Assembly (NCBI GenBank): GCA_963754645.1
Contig: CAVWGP010000011.1
Span: 1-64,000 of the forward strand
Source of the DNA: CAVWGP01 sp963754645
GTDB taxonomy: Bacteria > Pseudomonadota > Alphaproteobacteria > Bin65
Reading direction: 5' to 3'
DNA length: 64,000 nt
Positions 37,972 to 46,084 of the stretch are shown piece after piece. Made by a program: the position numbers and the translations under genes. The notes under the pieces are model-generated. The model did not search any database. It worked only from the letters and a program-made list of their open reading frames with translations, and was not told the DNA's origin. The stretch's first letter is position 1. Each line of letters starts with the position of its first letter.

Positions 37972-37997
37972 AATAAGATCAATACAATGATCTTATT
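37972..37997. promoter_or_regulatory. Operator-like palindrome (distal) upstream of the DUF4143 ATPase gene
   Basis: AATAAGATCA and TGATCTTATT form perfect 10-base arms around a six-base spacer. They share the AAGATCA/TGATCTT core with the proximal dyad. A run of T (TTATTTTTTTAAC) follows outside, so a hairpin terminator on the plus strand is possible, but no gene ends nearby on that strand. Confidence 0.55.
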
Positions 37998-38249
37998 TTT
38001 TTAACGCTGTCAATATATTGAAAAATAATGTTTTTTTATTTCCTTTGCTGGCCGGTCGTTTGATTTTGATCGCTGCCACTCAGTTTTCGAGCGTTATTCT
38101 ATCGCCGGTTGAGGCCGCGAGGCCGGTTGATTTTCCCCGCTGAAATCGCTGCCGTCTTCGTTGCGCCGACCGCCCGGCCACAAATCCTCCGCCGCCGCGG
38201 CACAATTTCGTCCCAAGGGCGTGCGCGCCGACGCGAAGCGCCGGACCAC

Positions 38250-38290
38250 GCCCCTACGCGGCGACGACATCACATAGGGGCAGCCGGCGG
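38250..38290 (-). repeat. 41-base dispersed repeat, copy A
   Basis: Read on the minus strand it starts CCGCCGGCTGCCCCTA and contains ATGTCGTCGCCGCGT, then GGGGC. Copy B at 53868-53908 on the plus strand has the same length and differs at only a few bases. Both contain an internal inverted pair (GCCCCTA/TAGGGGC in copy A), so the unit is hairpin-like. Confidence 0.7.
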
Positions 38291-38334
38291 ATGCCCTGGT
38301 TATTCAAATTGCGATCAGTTGCGGTGAGAAATCT

Positions 38335-38466
38335 GAGCAAACCGGCCCGCTCTTCGCCACGCTGGCAACGCTCTTGTACGTCACGCGCAAAATCGACTGG
38401 ACGAGCTTGGATCGAAGCCCCAGCGCACCGCTATCGGGTGCGGCGCCGGGCAGCAATGCCGCCTAA
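38335..38466 (+). pseudogene. C-terminal fragment of a CreD-like inner-membrane protein
   Basis: An open stretch ends in TAA at 38464-38466 and reads FATLATLLYVTRKIDWTSL near its end. This resembles the last membrane span and the basic R-K-(I/F)-DW tail of CreD proteins. Upstream of about 38335 the frame no longer matches anything I recognise and there is no start. I take it as the leftover of a deleted gene. The end overlaps the PHB depolymerase stop by 4 bases. The identification rests on about 20 residues. Confidence 0.4.
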
Positions 38467-39680
38467 TTCTGTTTGCGGATGAAATCGCGGACCGCGGGAT
38501 AGATCGTCTCGCGCCAGCGGCGGCCGTTGAAGATGCCGTAATGGCCGACGCCGGCGGCGAGCAGGTGCTGGCGCCGCTTGCTCGCGATGCCGGAGCACAA
38601 ATCCTGCGCGGCGACGGTTTGGCCGGGCGCCGAGATATCATCGAGCTCGCCCTCGACCGTCATCAGCGCGATATCGCGGATCGCGGCCGGCTCGATCTTG
38701 CGCCCGCGCGAAACCCAGGCGCCGCGCGGCAAGGCGTGCTGGCGGAACACGGTTTCGACCGTTTGCAGGTAGAACTCGGCGGTCAGGTCCATGACCGACA
38801 TGTAGTCGTCGTAGAACCGGCGATGCGCGTTCGCGCTATCGCCGTCGCCGCGAATCAAACTCTGATAGTGGCGCAGATGCGCACCGACATGGCGGTCCAT
38901 GTTCATCGACATGAAGCCGGAGAGCTGGAGAAAACCGGGATAAACGCGCCGCCCATGGCCCGCATAGCCGTAGGGCACCTCGCTGATCACCGTGCGCTCG
39001 AACCATTCGATGGGATGCGCGTGCGCGAAATCGTTGACCTTGGTGGGGTTGACGCGCGTGTCGATCGGGCCGCCCATCAGGGTGAGGGAGCGCGGCCGCG
39101 CCGGATCTTTGGCCGCCGCCATCAGCGCCGCCGCCGCCAAGGCGGGCACGGAAGGCTGGCACACCGCTACGAGGTGCGTGCCGGCACCGAGCAAGCGCAG
39201 CAGCGCCACGATGTGATCGACGTAATCGTCGAGATCGAAACCGCCGCGATCCGCCGGAATTGTCCGCGCATCGCGCCAATCGGTGACGTAGACCTCGTGA
39301 TCGAGCAGCAGCGCCGCGACCGTGCCGCGCAGCAGCGTCGCGTGATGGCCCGACATCGGCGCCAACAGCAGAACGCGCGGGCCGGCCGGGCCGGCGGCGC
39401 GGCGAAAATGGCGCAGGTCGCAGAAATCGCCCCGGGCCGCGACCGATTCGATGACGGGAACGGATTCGCCGCCGATCGCGACCGCGTCGATGCCGAATTT
39501 CGGTTTGACGTAGTGCCGGGTCGAGCGTTCGATTATTTCGCACGCCGCAGCCATGGCGCGGCCATATCCGGTGGAGGCCAGCGGCTGGAACGGATGCGAA
39601 TAGAAGCTGTGGCCCGCCAGCGCGGCGAGGCGCAACGGCGCCAAGGCAGCCTGCTGCCAGGCAAACATCGTGTAGAGCAT
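38463..39680 (-). CDS. phaZ: Intracellular polyhydroxyalkanoate (PHB) depolymerase
   Basis: A 405-residue protein starting MLYTMFAWQQAALAP, the usual N-terminus of intracellular PhaZ. It has no signal peptide. The nucleophile elbow reads VCQPSVPA, with Cys174 in place of serine; a catalytic Cys is known for the Ralstonia PhaZ1 class. The C-terminal domain (PF06850) ends with VGHYGIFNGRRWRETIYP, which carries the catalytic His. It breaks down stored PHB granules to 3-hydroxybutyrate oligomers. The start at 39680 is preferred over an upstream in-frame start at 39827, which would overlap SCO1. Confidence 0.93.
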   Translation of the reverse strand: MLYTMFAWQQAALAPLRLAALAGHSFYSHPFQPLASTGYGRAMAAACEIIERSTRHYVKPKFGIDAVAIGGESVPVIESVAARGDFCDLRHFRRAAGPAGPRVLLLAPMSGHHATLLRGTVAALLLDHEVYVTDWRDARTIPADRGGFDLDDYVDHIVALLRLLGAGTHLVAVCQPSVPALAAAALMAAAKDPARPRSLTLMGGPIDTRVNPTKVNDFAHAHPIEWFERTVISEVPYGYAGHGRRVYPGFLQLSGFMSMNMDRHVGAHLRHYQSLIRGDGDSANAHRRFYDDYMSVMDLTAEFYLQTVETVFRQHALPRGAWVSRGRKIEPAAIRDIALMTVEGELDDISAPGQTVAAQDLCSGIASKRRQHLLAAGVGHYGIFNGRRWRETIYPAVRDFIRKQN

Positions 39681-39798
39681 GCCGATCGATCCCCGATTCT
39701 GTTTCGGCACGCCGGTGCTGCGGCTATTCCGATGGTAGATGCTGCCGATTAACGATTCCCATCGGCCTTTGGCAAGCTGAAACTCGCGTCGTCCGGCG

Positions 39799-40399
39799 TT
39801 ACAAGTATCGCTGCAACGCCTTGGCAAGGTCGTCCGGGGCGATACCGTGCCGGAAATGGGTTAAGAATTTTCCATCGCGGCCCATGAGATAGATGTAGGC
39901 CGAGTGGTCGATGGTGTAGTCGCCCGGCTTCTCAAGCGGCTTTTTCGCGTAATAGATGCGGTAGGCCTTGGCGACGGCGGCGATTTCGGCCTCGCTGCCG
40001 GTCAGCATGACGACGCGCTTGTCGAAATTCTGCGTATAGTTGCGGAGCTGGCGCGGCGTATCGCGCTCGGGATCGACCGTGATGAAGATCGGCACCAGCC
40101 GGTCGGCCTTGCCGCCGAGCCGCTCCATCGCCTGCGATATCGTATAAAGCGCGGTGGGGCAGAAATCCGGGCAATTCGTGAAGCCGAAAAAGACGAGCAT
40201 GTGCCGGCCGCGAAACTCCGTGTCGGCGCGGCGCTTCTCGTCGCTGTCGATCAGGGAAAACGATCCGCCGATCAGCGCCTCGCCTTGACCATCCGGAGAT
40301 TACGGGCGCGGTGCGCGGCCATAGCGCCATGATCGTCGCCGTCGCGGCGAAAGCGGCGACGGCGATGGCGAGGAGGCGAAGCGCGAAGGCCCGGTTCAC
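39799..40399 (-). pseudogene. SCO1/SenC-family copper chaperone, frame interrupted near the N-terminus
   Basis: The main domain (FFGFTNCPDFCPTALYTIS, VDPERDTP, then IDHSAYIYLM) has the CxxxC and His ligands for copper used in cytochrome c oxidase assembly. Upstream, a GTG at 40399 begins VNRAFALRLLAIAVAAF, a proper membrane anchor. It reaches the SCO domain only if one base is removed between 40290 and 40300; otherwise a TAA intervenes. With the correction the protein has 199 residues, normal for the family. I therefore expect a consensus error. In Rhodobacter senC lies within the regBA locus; here regBA is about 4.4 kb away. Confidence 0.82.
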
Positions 40400-40407
40400 C
40401 GAACAGC

Positions 40408-41049
40408 CTAGGGCACCGGCGGACGATTGATCGCGACGACGCGCCAAGCCGGCGGCTTGGCGCCGTCGGCGATATGATCGAGCCGCGTCACGGCGCAGTT
40501 CCAAGCCTCGAAGGCCAGCGCGCGTGCCGGCGATATGCCGAGCGCGTGGCCGATCGCGGCGCGGATCGTGCCGCCATGGGCAACGCTGACGATGTCGCGG
40601 CCGGGATGGCGCCGGTTCCAGATTTCGATCCCGCGCATGACGCGCTCCATCACGGCGACGAAGCTTTCGCCGCCGGGCGGCGCCACTTCGGCGGGCGCCA
40701 ACCAGAAGCCGTGATCGGCGCCGTGCTGGGCGAAAACCTCGCTGCGCACCCGGCCCTGCCATTCGCCGAAATGCTGCTCGGCGAAAGCGGGCTCCTCAGC
40801 GGGCTCGGCGTAGGCCAAGCCGGCGGAACGGATCGCGGCCGCGGTCTCTTTCGTGCGCCGCAAATTCGTCGTCAGCCACACGGCGTCGCGCGGCAGCATT
40901 TGCGCCAAGGCCGCGAACGGCGCCGGGTCGGACACATCGGCGGCGATGTCGCTCTGGCCGTAGATGCGGCCGCCATCGGTCGTGACAGGCGCGTGGCGGA
41001 TCCACCACCAGCGCGTCACCACCGGGCCTTTCAGTGCGGCGGCGCTCAT
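40408..41049 (-). CDS. Histidine phosphatase family protein (CobC/phosphoglycerate-mutase fold)
   Basis: A 213-residue protein. The phosphohistidine site IRHAPVTTDGG, a second TNLRRTKETA motif and the late VAHGGTIRAA are intact. Members include alpha-ribazole phosphatase (CobC) and broad phosphatases. It overlaps the CobS-like gene by 4 bases (ATGA), which makes a cobalamin-lower-ligand role attractive, yet the partner has lost its catalytic motifs. The SCO1 start follows 8 bases after its stop, suggesting one transcript for all three. Confidence 0.82.
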   Translation of the reverse strand: MSAAALKGPVVTRWWWIRHAPVTTDGGRIYGQSDIAADVSDPAPFAALAQMLPRDAVWLTTNLRRTKETAAAIRSAGLAYAEPAEEPAFAEQHFGEWQGRVRSEVFAQHGADHGFWLAPAEVAPPGGESFVAVMERVMRGIEIWNRRHPGRDIVSVAHGGTIRAAIGHALGISPARALAFEAWNCAVTRLDHIADGAKPPAWRVVAINRPPVP

Positions 41050-41828
41050 GACACTGCCGCCGCCGCAATCAAGAGGGCGATTTCGGTGACTTGCTGAATC
41101 ATGGCGTAAACCGGTTGTGAAAACGCTTCGTATTGCCGCCGCGCGATGCCGACGGCGATCCACATGGCGAAGAGCGCGGCGAGGCTGCCGACCAGGCCGC
41201 CGACCGGCCCGAGAAACAACAGCAAGAAAGCGATGCCGAGCGCCGCCGCGAGCCACAGCCAATCATTGCCGAGCAAGGCGCCCTCGGCCTCGCGCTCCTC
41301 GCGCGAACGCATGGCCGGGGCCAGGGCCAGCGCCGTGCGCGAGCCGACAATGACGGCGATGAGCACCGCCGCCTTGCCGTCGCCGATCGCGACCAGGATG
41401 CCGATGCGCAGAACCAGCGACATAATCAGCGCGAGCATGCCGGCATAGCCGACCGGCGCGGTGGCCAGCGCCGCGCGCCGCGCGGCCAGATCGCCGCTAT
41501 GCGTCGCCGCCTCGACATAGACGGCAAGCCCGATCTCGCCGCGCCCGCCGGTGAGCCAGATCAGCATGCCCAAGGCGAGCGCGACCGAAGCGAAGTCGCC
41601 GAGATGCAGCGAGCGGCCGACGCCGAAGATCGTGATCGTGAACAGGCCGAGCAGCAGCGCCACCAGCGGATAGGCGCGGCGCGCGCGCCCATGCTGCGCG
41701 GGTTCGGGCTCGGGCAGGATTTGCGGCTTGAACGCGGTGAGCGCGCCGATCGCGATGAGCCAATCCTGCCACCAGGCGGAAAAGCTGTGCTCGCTCGGAT
41801 CGAATGGGGATTTTTCGGTTTCACTCAT
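41046..41828 (-). CDS. CobS-like membrane protein lacking the catalytic motifs
   Basis: A 260-residue polytopic protein whose spans align by eye with adenosylcobinamide-GDP ribazoletransferase (CobS): YPLVALLLG, GYAGMLALIMSLVLRIGIL, GSRTALALAPAMR and a late ALFAMWIAVGIARR. The CobS active-site motif (LHLDGLADTxDG) is replaced by LTGGRGEIGLAVYVEAA. The GGQTGD motif is replaced by residues around AFSQPVY. Either this is a diverged paralogue with a new role or my alignment is wrong. The coupled histidine phosphatase downstream fits a CobS-CobC pair. No B12 riboswitch is visible upstream. Confidence 0.5.
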   Translation of the reverse strand: MSETEKSPFDPSEHSFSAWWQDWLIAIGALTAFKPQILPEPEPAQHGRARRAYPLVALLLGLFTITIFGVGRSLHLGDFASVALALGMLIWLTGGRGEIGLAVYVEAATHSGDLAARRAALATAPVGYAGMLALIMSLVLRIGILVAIGDGKAAVLIAVIVGSRTALALAPAMRSREEREAEGALLGNDWLWLAAALGIAFLLLFLGPVGGLVGSLAALFAMWIAVGIARRQYEAFSQPVYAMIQQVTEIALLIAAAAVS

Positions 41829-41940
41829 GGACGGGGCTGGGCCGCGTTTTCGCTCGCCCATAGATATAGACTGGAACCGCGCCCCGGCCAAACGCCCGCG
41901 AACTCACCGCCTGCAAGAAAGTAGTGGAATATTCAGGATG

Positions 41941-42318
41941 TTACGCCATGGCACCGCAATAGGCCTCGATGCGATAGCCGTCCGGATCGACGACGAAGGC
42001 GGCATAGTAATTGGGCCCGTAGTCGCCGCGCAGCCCCGGCTTGCCGTTGTCGCGCCCGCCGGCACGCAGCGCCGCGGCGTGGAACGCATCGACCGATTCG
42101 CGCTTGGCCGCCGCGAAGCAAATATGCAGGCCCGAACGTTCATCGGCCGGAACCGGATGGCCGCTGTGCCCGAGCCAGAGGGCCGGCGATTTGACGCCAT
42201 AGCCCAGCGACGTATCGCCGACGCTGAGGCAGGAATAGCCGAGCGGCGCCAAGGCCGCGTCGTAGAACCGGCGCGACCGCGCGATGTCGCGGACGCCGAG
42301 CGAGACATGATCGATCAT
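41941..42318 (-). CDS. VOC (glyoxalase/bleomycin-resistance) superfamily protein
   Basis: A 125-residue single-domain protein: MIDHVSLGVRDIARSRRFYD opens the first beta-alpha-beta-beta-beta half, and DPDGYRIEAYCG closes the second with the metal-ligand glutamate. His/Glu ligands at the usual places suggest a metal-dependent glyoxalase or thiol transferase. It is divergent from the CGNR gene, with a perfect palindrome 52 bases upstream of its start, so it is likely controlled by that regulator. Confidence 0.85.
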   Translation of the reverse strand: MIDHVSLGVRDIARSRRFYDAALAPLGYSCLSVGDTSLGYGVKSPALWLGHSGHPVPADERSGLHICFAAAKRESVDAFHAAALRAGGRDNGKPGLRGDYGPNYYAAFVVDPDGYRIEAYCGAMA

Positions 42319-42369
42319 GGTTCGAACTCCTTCGGTGATCGGGAAACGCGATTTCAAGAGGGCGTTATT

Positions 42370-42391
42370 TATAACCATCTTGATGGTTATA
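42370..42391. promoter_or_regulatory. Perfect palindrome between the divergent VOC and CGNR genes
   Basis: TATAACCATC and GATGGTTATA flank a TT centre. A degenerate partner (AACC...GATGGTTA) lies at about 42417-42433, close to the CGNR start. The pair sits in an A+T-rich stretch between divergent genes, the usual layout for a local regulator's operator. Confidence 0.65.
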
Positions 42392-42446
42392 TTTATCCGT
42401 GCGGGCTTCGCTTGTCAACCCCCTCGATGGTTAGTATGCAGACCGC

Positions 42447-43085
42447 ATGACCGCCCCACGCCAGCGCCCGCCGGGCACGACGATCGCCCCGCCGCGCGAC
42501 GATCTCGCGCTCGACTACGCGAACACGCTGTGCTGGCGCGGCAGCGATCCGCCCAGCGAAGCCCTGCGCAAGCCCGACGACGCGATCGATTGGTGCGCCA
42601 CGACCGGCGGCCTCGGCGGCGAAGCGGTCAAGGTCTTGCGCCGGAGCGCGCGCGAGAATCCGGCGCAAGCCGATGCGCTCTTCGCGGCGTCGGTTTCGCT
42701 GCGCGAAACCCTGTTTCGCCTGTTCAGCGCGCTTGCCGCAGGCGGCGAGCCGGCGGCAGCCGATGTCGCCGCGTTCAATGCCGCCCTCGCCTTGGCGCCG
42801 GGACGCCGCCAGCTTCGCCGCATCGGCCCGGGTTTCGTGTGGCAGGCCGAAATGCCGGCGCCGACGGCCGCGGCGATGTTGGCGCCCGTGCTGTGGTCGG
42901 CCGGCGATTTGCTCGCCTCGGCCCGAAGCCGGCGCGTGCGGCAATGCGCCAACGCGAAATGCCTTTGGCTTTTCCTCGACGACAGCAAGAGCGGCACGCG
43001 CCGCTGGTGCTCGATGAGCAGTTGCGGCAACCGCGCCAAGGCGCACCGACACTACGTCAAGACGCGCCAGGGCGGCGAAGACTAA
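42447..43085 (+). CDS. CGNR zinc-finger transcription regulator with ABATE domain
   Basis: A 212-residue protein. The N-terminal ABATE domain (LALDYANTLCWRGS) is a presumed ligand sensor. The C-terminal CGNR zinc finger reads RQCANAKCLWLFLDDSKSGT, followed by RRWCSMSSCGNRAKAHRHY with the four Cys ligands. Such proteins are stress- or ligand-responsive regulators. The divergent VOC gene and the perfect palindrome between them suggest this is the target it controls. Confidence 0.88.
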   Translation: MTAPRQRPPGTTIAPPRDDLALDYANTLCWRGSDPPSEALRKPDDAIDWCATTGGLGGEAVKVLRRSARENPAQADALFAASVSLRETLFRLFSALAAGGEPAAADVAAFNAALALAPGRRQLRRIGPGFVWQAEMPAPTAAAMLAPVLWSAGDLLASARSRRVRQCANAKCLWLFLDDSKSGTRRWCSMSSCGNRAKAHRHYVKTRQGGED

Positions 43086-43098
43086 GAGCGAACGGAGC

Positions 43099-43923
43099 CT
43101 ATTCGCCGATCTGCAGGATCAGCCCGCGCACGCGTGCCGCGCGGTAGCAACGCAGGAAGATCACGATGCTGGCCAGCACGAAGGCGAAGTTGAGCAGGGC
43201 GGCGTTGACGAAAAGATCGGCGCGGAAGGTTTTGTCGATCAGCACGGCGCGCATGCCCTCGAAGACATGCGCGGCGGGCAAGGTGCGCGCGACGTATTGC
43301 AGCCATTCGGGCAGAACGGCGAGCGGATAATAGATGCCGCAGACCGGCGCGATCGCGAACATGGCGAGCCAGGCGAGATTTTCCGCACCCAGGCCCCAGC
43401 GCAGGATGATGCCGCAAATCGCCAGGCCGACCGCCCAGCCCATGATCACGAGGTTGATGAAAAACCCGATCAGCGGCAGGCCCATGCTGAAAATCGAATA
43501 GTCGTAAAGGAAAATCGCCAGCACCGCGGCAGGCAGTATGCCGATCAAGGTGCGGATCAGCGACATGACGACGAGCGAGGCGACATATTCGATCGGCCGG
43601 ATCGGGCTCACCAGGATGTGGCCGAGATTGCGCGACCACAATTCCTCCAGGAACGATATGCCCAATCCAAGCTGGCTGCGCACCAGCACGTCCCACAGCA
43701 GCACGGCGGCGATCAGCAGGCCGGCCACCTGGGCGATGAGCGAAGACTGGCCGACCAGGAACAGCGTCATGAAGCCCCAGGTGACCATTTGCATGATCGG
43801 CCAGTAGCTCAGCTCCAAGAGCCGCGGCCACGAACTGCGGAACAGGTAGACATGGCGCAGCACCATGGCGCCGATCCGGCGCAGCGAGGGACCGAGGCCG
43901 GCCTGCGACAGGGCGGCGCTCAT
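43099..43923 (-). CDS. ABC-2 type transporter permease
   Basis: A 274-residue membrane protein with six hydrophobic segments. The central region (EELWSRNLGHILVSPIRPIEY) is the conserved ABC-2 loop, and the second half contains GIYYPLAVLPEWLQYVARTLPAAH, a classic ABC-2 feature. It forms the membrane channel of the exporter with the ATPase encoded upstream, sharing a 4-base overlap. The exported substrate may be a drug, a polysaccharide or a lipid. Confidence 0.88.
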   Translation of the reverse strand: MSAALSQAGLGPSLRRIGAMVLRHVYLFRSSWPRLLELSYWPIMQMVTWGFMTLFLVGQSSLIAQVAGLLIAAVLLWDVLVRSQLGLGISFLEELWSRNLGHILVSPIRPIEYVASLVVMSLIRTLIGILPAAVLAIFLYDYSIFSMGLPLIGFFINLVIMGWAVGLAICGIILRWGLGAENLAWLAMFAIAPVCGIYYPLAVLPEWLQYVARTLPAAHVFEGMRAVLIDKTFRADLFVNAALLNFAFVLASIVIFLRCYRAARVRGLILQIGE

Positions 43924-44681
43924 CGCCCGGCCTCGGCGACCGCGACATGGCGCGGCCGGTTGCGCGCGATATCGAGAAAAACGTCCTCGAGATTTTCGCG
44001 GCCGTAGCGCGCCAGCAAGTCGCCGGGCGAGCCGCGGTCGACGATCTTGCCTTCCTTCATCATCAGCACGTCGGAGCACAGGCGCTCGACCTCGGCCATG
44101 TTGTGCGAGGCGAGGAAGATCGTGGCGCCGGTGTCGCGCCGGTAGGTTTCGAGATAGGTGCGGATCCAGTCGCCGGTGTCAGGATCGAGCGATGCGGTGG
44201 GCTCGTCGAGGAGCAGAACGTCGGGCTTATTGATCAGCGCCTTGGCGAGCGAGACGCGGGTTTTCTGGCCGGCCGAGAGCGTGCCGACCGGGCGCTTGAG
44301 GAATTCGGCGATGGCGAGTTCCTCGGCCAGGCCGCGGATGCGCCGCCTCAAGCCGGGAACGCCGTAAAGCCGTCCGTAGACGATGAGATTTTCCTCGACG
44401 GTGAGCCGCTTGGGCAGATCGACATAGGGCGAGGAGAAATTCATGCGCGGCAAGGCGCGGAAGCGGTGTTTCAGCATGTCCTCGCCGAGCACGCGGACCT
44501 CGCCCGAACTCGGCAGCAGCAGGCCGAGCAGAATGGTGATCGTCGTCGTTTTGCCGGCGCCGTTGCCGCCGAGCAGCCCCGCGATGGTGCCTTGCGGAAC
44601 CGCGAAGCTCACGCCATCGACCGCCACCGAGCCTTCGTAGCGCTTGACCAGATCGCGAACTTCGATCGCGGGCGCGGTCAT
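43920..44681 (-). CDS. ABC exporter ATP-binding protein
   Basis: A 253-residue ATPase. Walker A is GGNGAGKTTT, and the signature is the unusual LSAGQKTRVSLAKAL instead of LSGGQ. The Walker B is LLLDEPTASLDPD with a SHNMAEVERL switch. It partners the ABC-2 permease downstream. The gene diverges from regB across 89 bases, which places its promoter next to that of the redox regulators. Confidence 0.9.
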   Translation of the reverse strand: MTAPAIEVRDLVKRYEGSVAVDGVSFAVPQGTIAGLLGGNGAGKTTTITILLGLLLPSSGEVRVLGEDMLKHRFRALPRMNFSSPYVDLPKRLTVEENLIVYGRLYGVPGLRRRIRGLAEELAIAEFLKRPVGTLSAGQKTRVSLAKALINKPDVLLLDEPTASLDPDTGDWIRTYLETYRRDTGATIFLASHNMAEVERLCSDVLMMKEGKIVDRGSPGDLLARYGRENLEDVFLDIARNRPRHVAVAEAGR

Positions 44682-44770
44682 GGCCGGGCCGGACCCTTGG
44701 CGGCTTCGGTTGCCATGGGCCGCATCCGATATAGAGTTGCCGGCTGCAATTTTGCGATGGGGTGCGAAGC

Positions 44771-46084
44771 ATGAACGGGCAACCGACGCACCGCGCGCCG
44801 GCGCCAAGCCGCCTGCGGCTGCGCACGTTGGTGTCGATCCGCTGGGCCGCGATCCTCGGCCAAGCCACGTCGATCGTGCTTGTGCATTACGGCCTCGGCT
44901 ATCGGCTGCCGATCGTCGAATGCGCCTTCGTCATCGCCGCCTCGGTGCTGCTCAACGGCGCCTTGACGGCGCGGGGCCAGCTTGGCCGGCCAATCGCCGA
45001 CCGCCAGGCCGCACTTTATCTCGCCATCGATCTCGTGCAACTCGTCGCTCTCTTGTATTTCACCGGCGGGCTTAACAATCCGTTTTCATTGCTGATTCTG
45101 GCGCCCGTCATCGTATCGGCCGTGGTCCTGTCGCGCCTCGCGACCATCGGCCTTGGGCTGATGGCGATCTTCTCTATCACCTTCATCGCGTTTTTTCACC
45201 AGCCCCTGCCCTGGCCGGCGCCCGGATTCGCGCTGCCCGAATTCTACATGCTCGGCGTGTGGCAGGCGCTGGCGATCGGCATCTTGTTCATCGCCGGCTA
45301 TGTCGGCAGCGTGACCGAGGAGGACCGCGCCATGACCAGCGCGCTGGCCGAAACCCAAATCGCCCTATCGCGCGCGCAGCGGCTTTCGGCGGTGGGCGCG
45401 CTGGCGGCGGCGGCGGCGCACGAGCTCGGTAGCCCGCTCGCCACCATCGCCGTCGTCGCCAAGGAAATGGCCCGCGACTTGCCCAAGGATTCGCCGCTCG
45501 CCGCCAACGTCCAGCTCTTGACCGAACAGATCGACCGCTGCGGCCAGATCCTGGCCCAGCTTTCGCGCAAGCCCGATGTCAGCCAGCGCCACGAGCCCGG
45601 CCGCTTCATGCCGCTCGGGTCCTTGCTGGAATTCATCGCCGAGCCCTATCGCAGCCCCGACAAGGCCGTGCTCATCCAGAGCCGCGCGATGCCCGAAACC
45701 GCCGGCAGCGAGGAGCCGGAGCTGGAACGCCTGCCCGAAACCATCCACGCGATCGGCACGCTGATCCAGAACGCGACGCAGTTCGCCGCTGGCACCGTGC
45801 GCATCGAGGCTGGCTGGAGCGAAACCGCCATCGTCATCGCCATCGACGACGACGGCCCGGGCTTTCCGCCGCTCTTGCTTGACCGGCTCGGTGAACCTTA
45901 TGTTTCAACCCGGCGGGAAGAAGGCGGGCATATGGGCTTGGGCCTGTTCATCGCCCAGACCTTGCTCGGCCGCTACGGCGCGACGCTCGAATTCGCCAAT
46001 CGCCGCGAGGGCGGCGCCCGCGTCACCATCCGTTGGGACCGCGCCGCCGCCGAAAACATGAGAGGGACGATGGAAGATGCCTGA
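44771..46084 (+). CDS. regB: Redox-responsive sensor histidine kinase RegB/PrrB
   Basis: A 437-residue kinase. Six hydrophobic spans cover about residues 25-180. The quinone-binding heptapeptide GGLNNPF is at residues 99-105, the H-box AHELGSPLATI has His217, and Cys257 in DRCGQIL matches the redox-active cysteine of RegB. The C-terminal ATPase domain carries IQNATQFA and GLGLFIAQTL. RegB autophosphorylates under low oxygen and passes the phosphate to RegA, which controls energy metabolism. The gene overlaps regA by 8 bases. Confidence 0.94.
   Translation: MNGQPTHRAPAPSRLRLRTLVSIRWAAILGQATSIVLVHYGLGYRLPIVECAFVIAASVLLNGALTARGQLGRPIADRQAALYLAIDLVQLVALLYFTGGLNNPFSLLILAPVIVSAVVLSRLATIGLGLMAIFSITFIAFFHQPLPWPAPGFALPEFYMLGVWQALAIGILFIAGYVGSVTEEDRAMTSALAETQIALSRAQRLSAVGALAAAAAHELGSPLATIAVVAKEMARDLPKDSPLAANVQLLTEQIDRCGQILAQLSRKPDVSQRHEPGRFMPLGSLLEFIAEPYRSPDKAVLIQSRAMPETAGSEEPELERLPETIHAIGTLIQNATQFAAGTVRIEAGWSETAIVIAIDDDGPGFPPLLLDRLGEPYVSTRREEGGHMGLGLFIAQTLLGRYGATLEFANRREGGARVTIRWDRAAAENMRGTMEDA

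Larger units (their letters stand above)
37942..38462. other. Gene-poor region with operators, a dispersed repeat and a gene fragment
   Basis: About 520 bases between the ATPase and the PHB depolymerase. From left to right it holds the paired palindromes, an A+T-rich stretch, a 41-base dispersed repeat at 38250-38290 and the tail of a CreD-like gene. Between these I see no supported gene. The region looks like a deletion scar. Confidence 0.5.

Noticed and set aside
41829..41940. Cobalamin riboswitch upstream of the CobS-like gene
   Set aside because: No B12-box-like sequence is visible in this short stretch.
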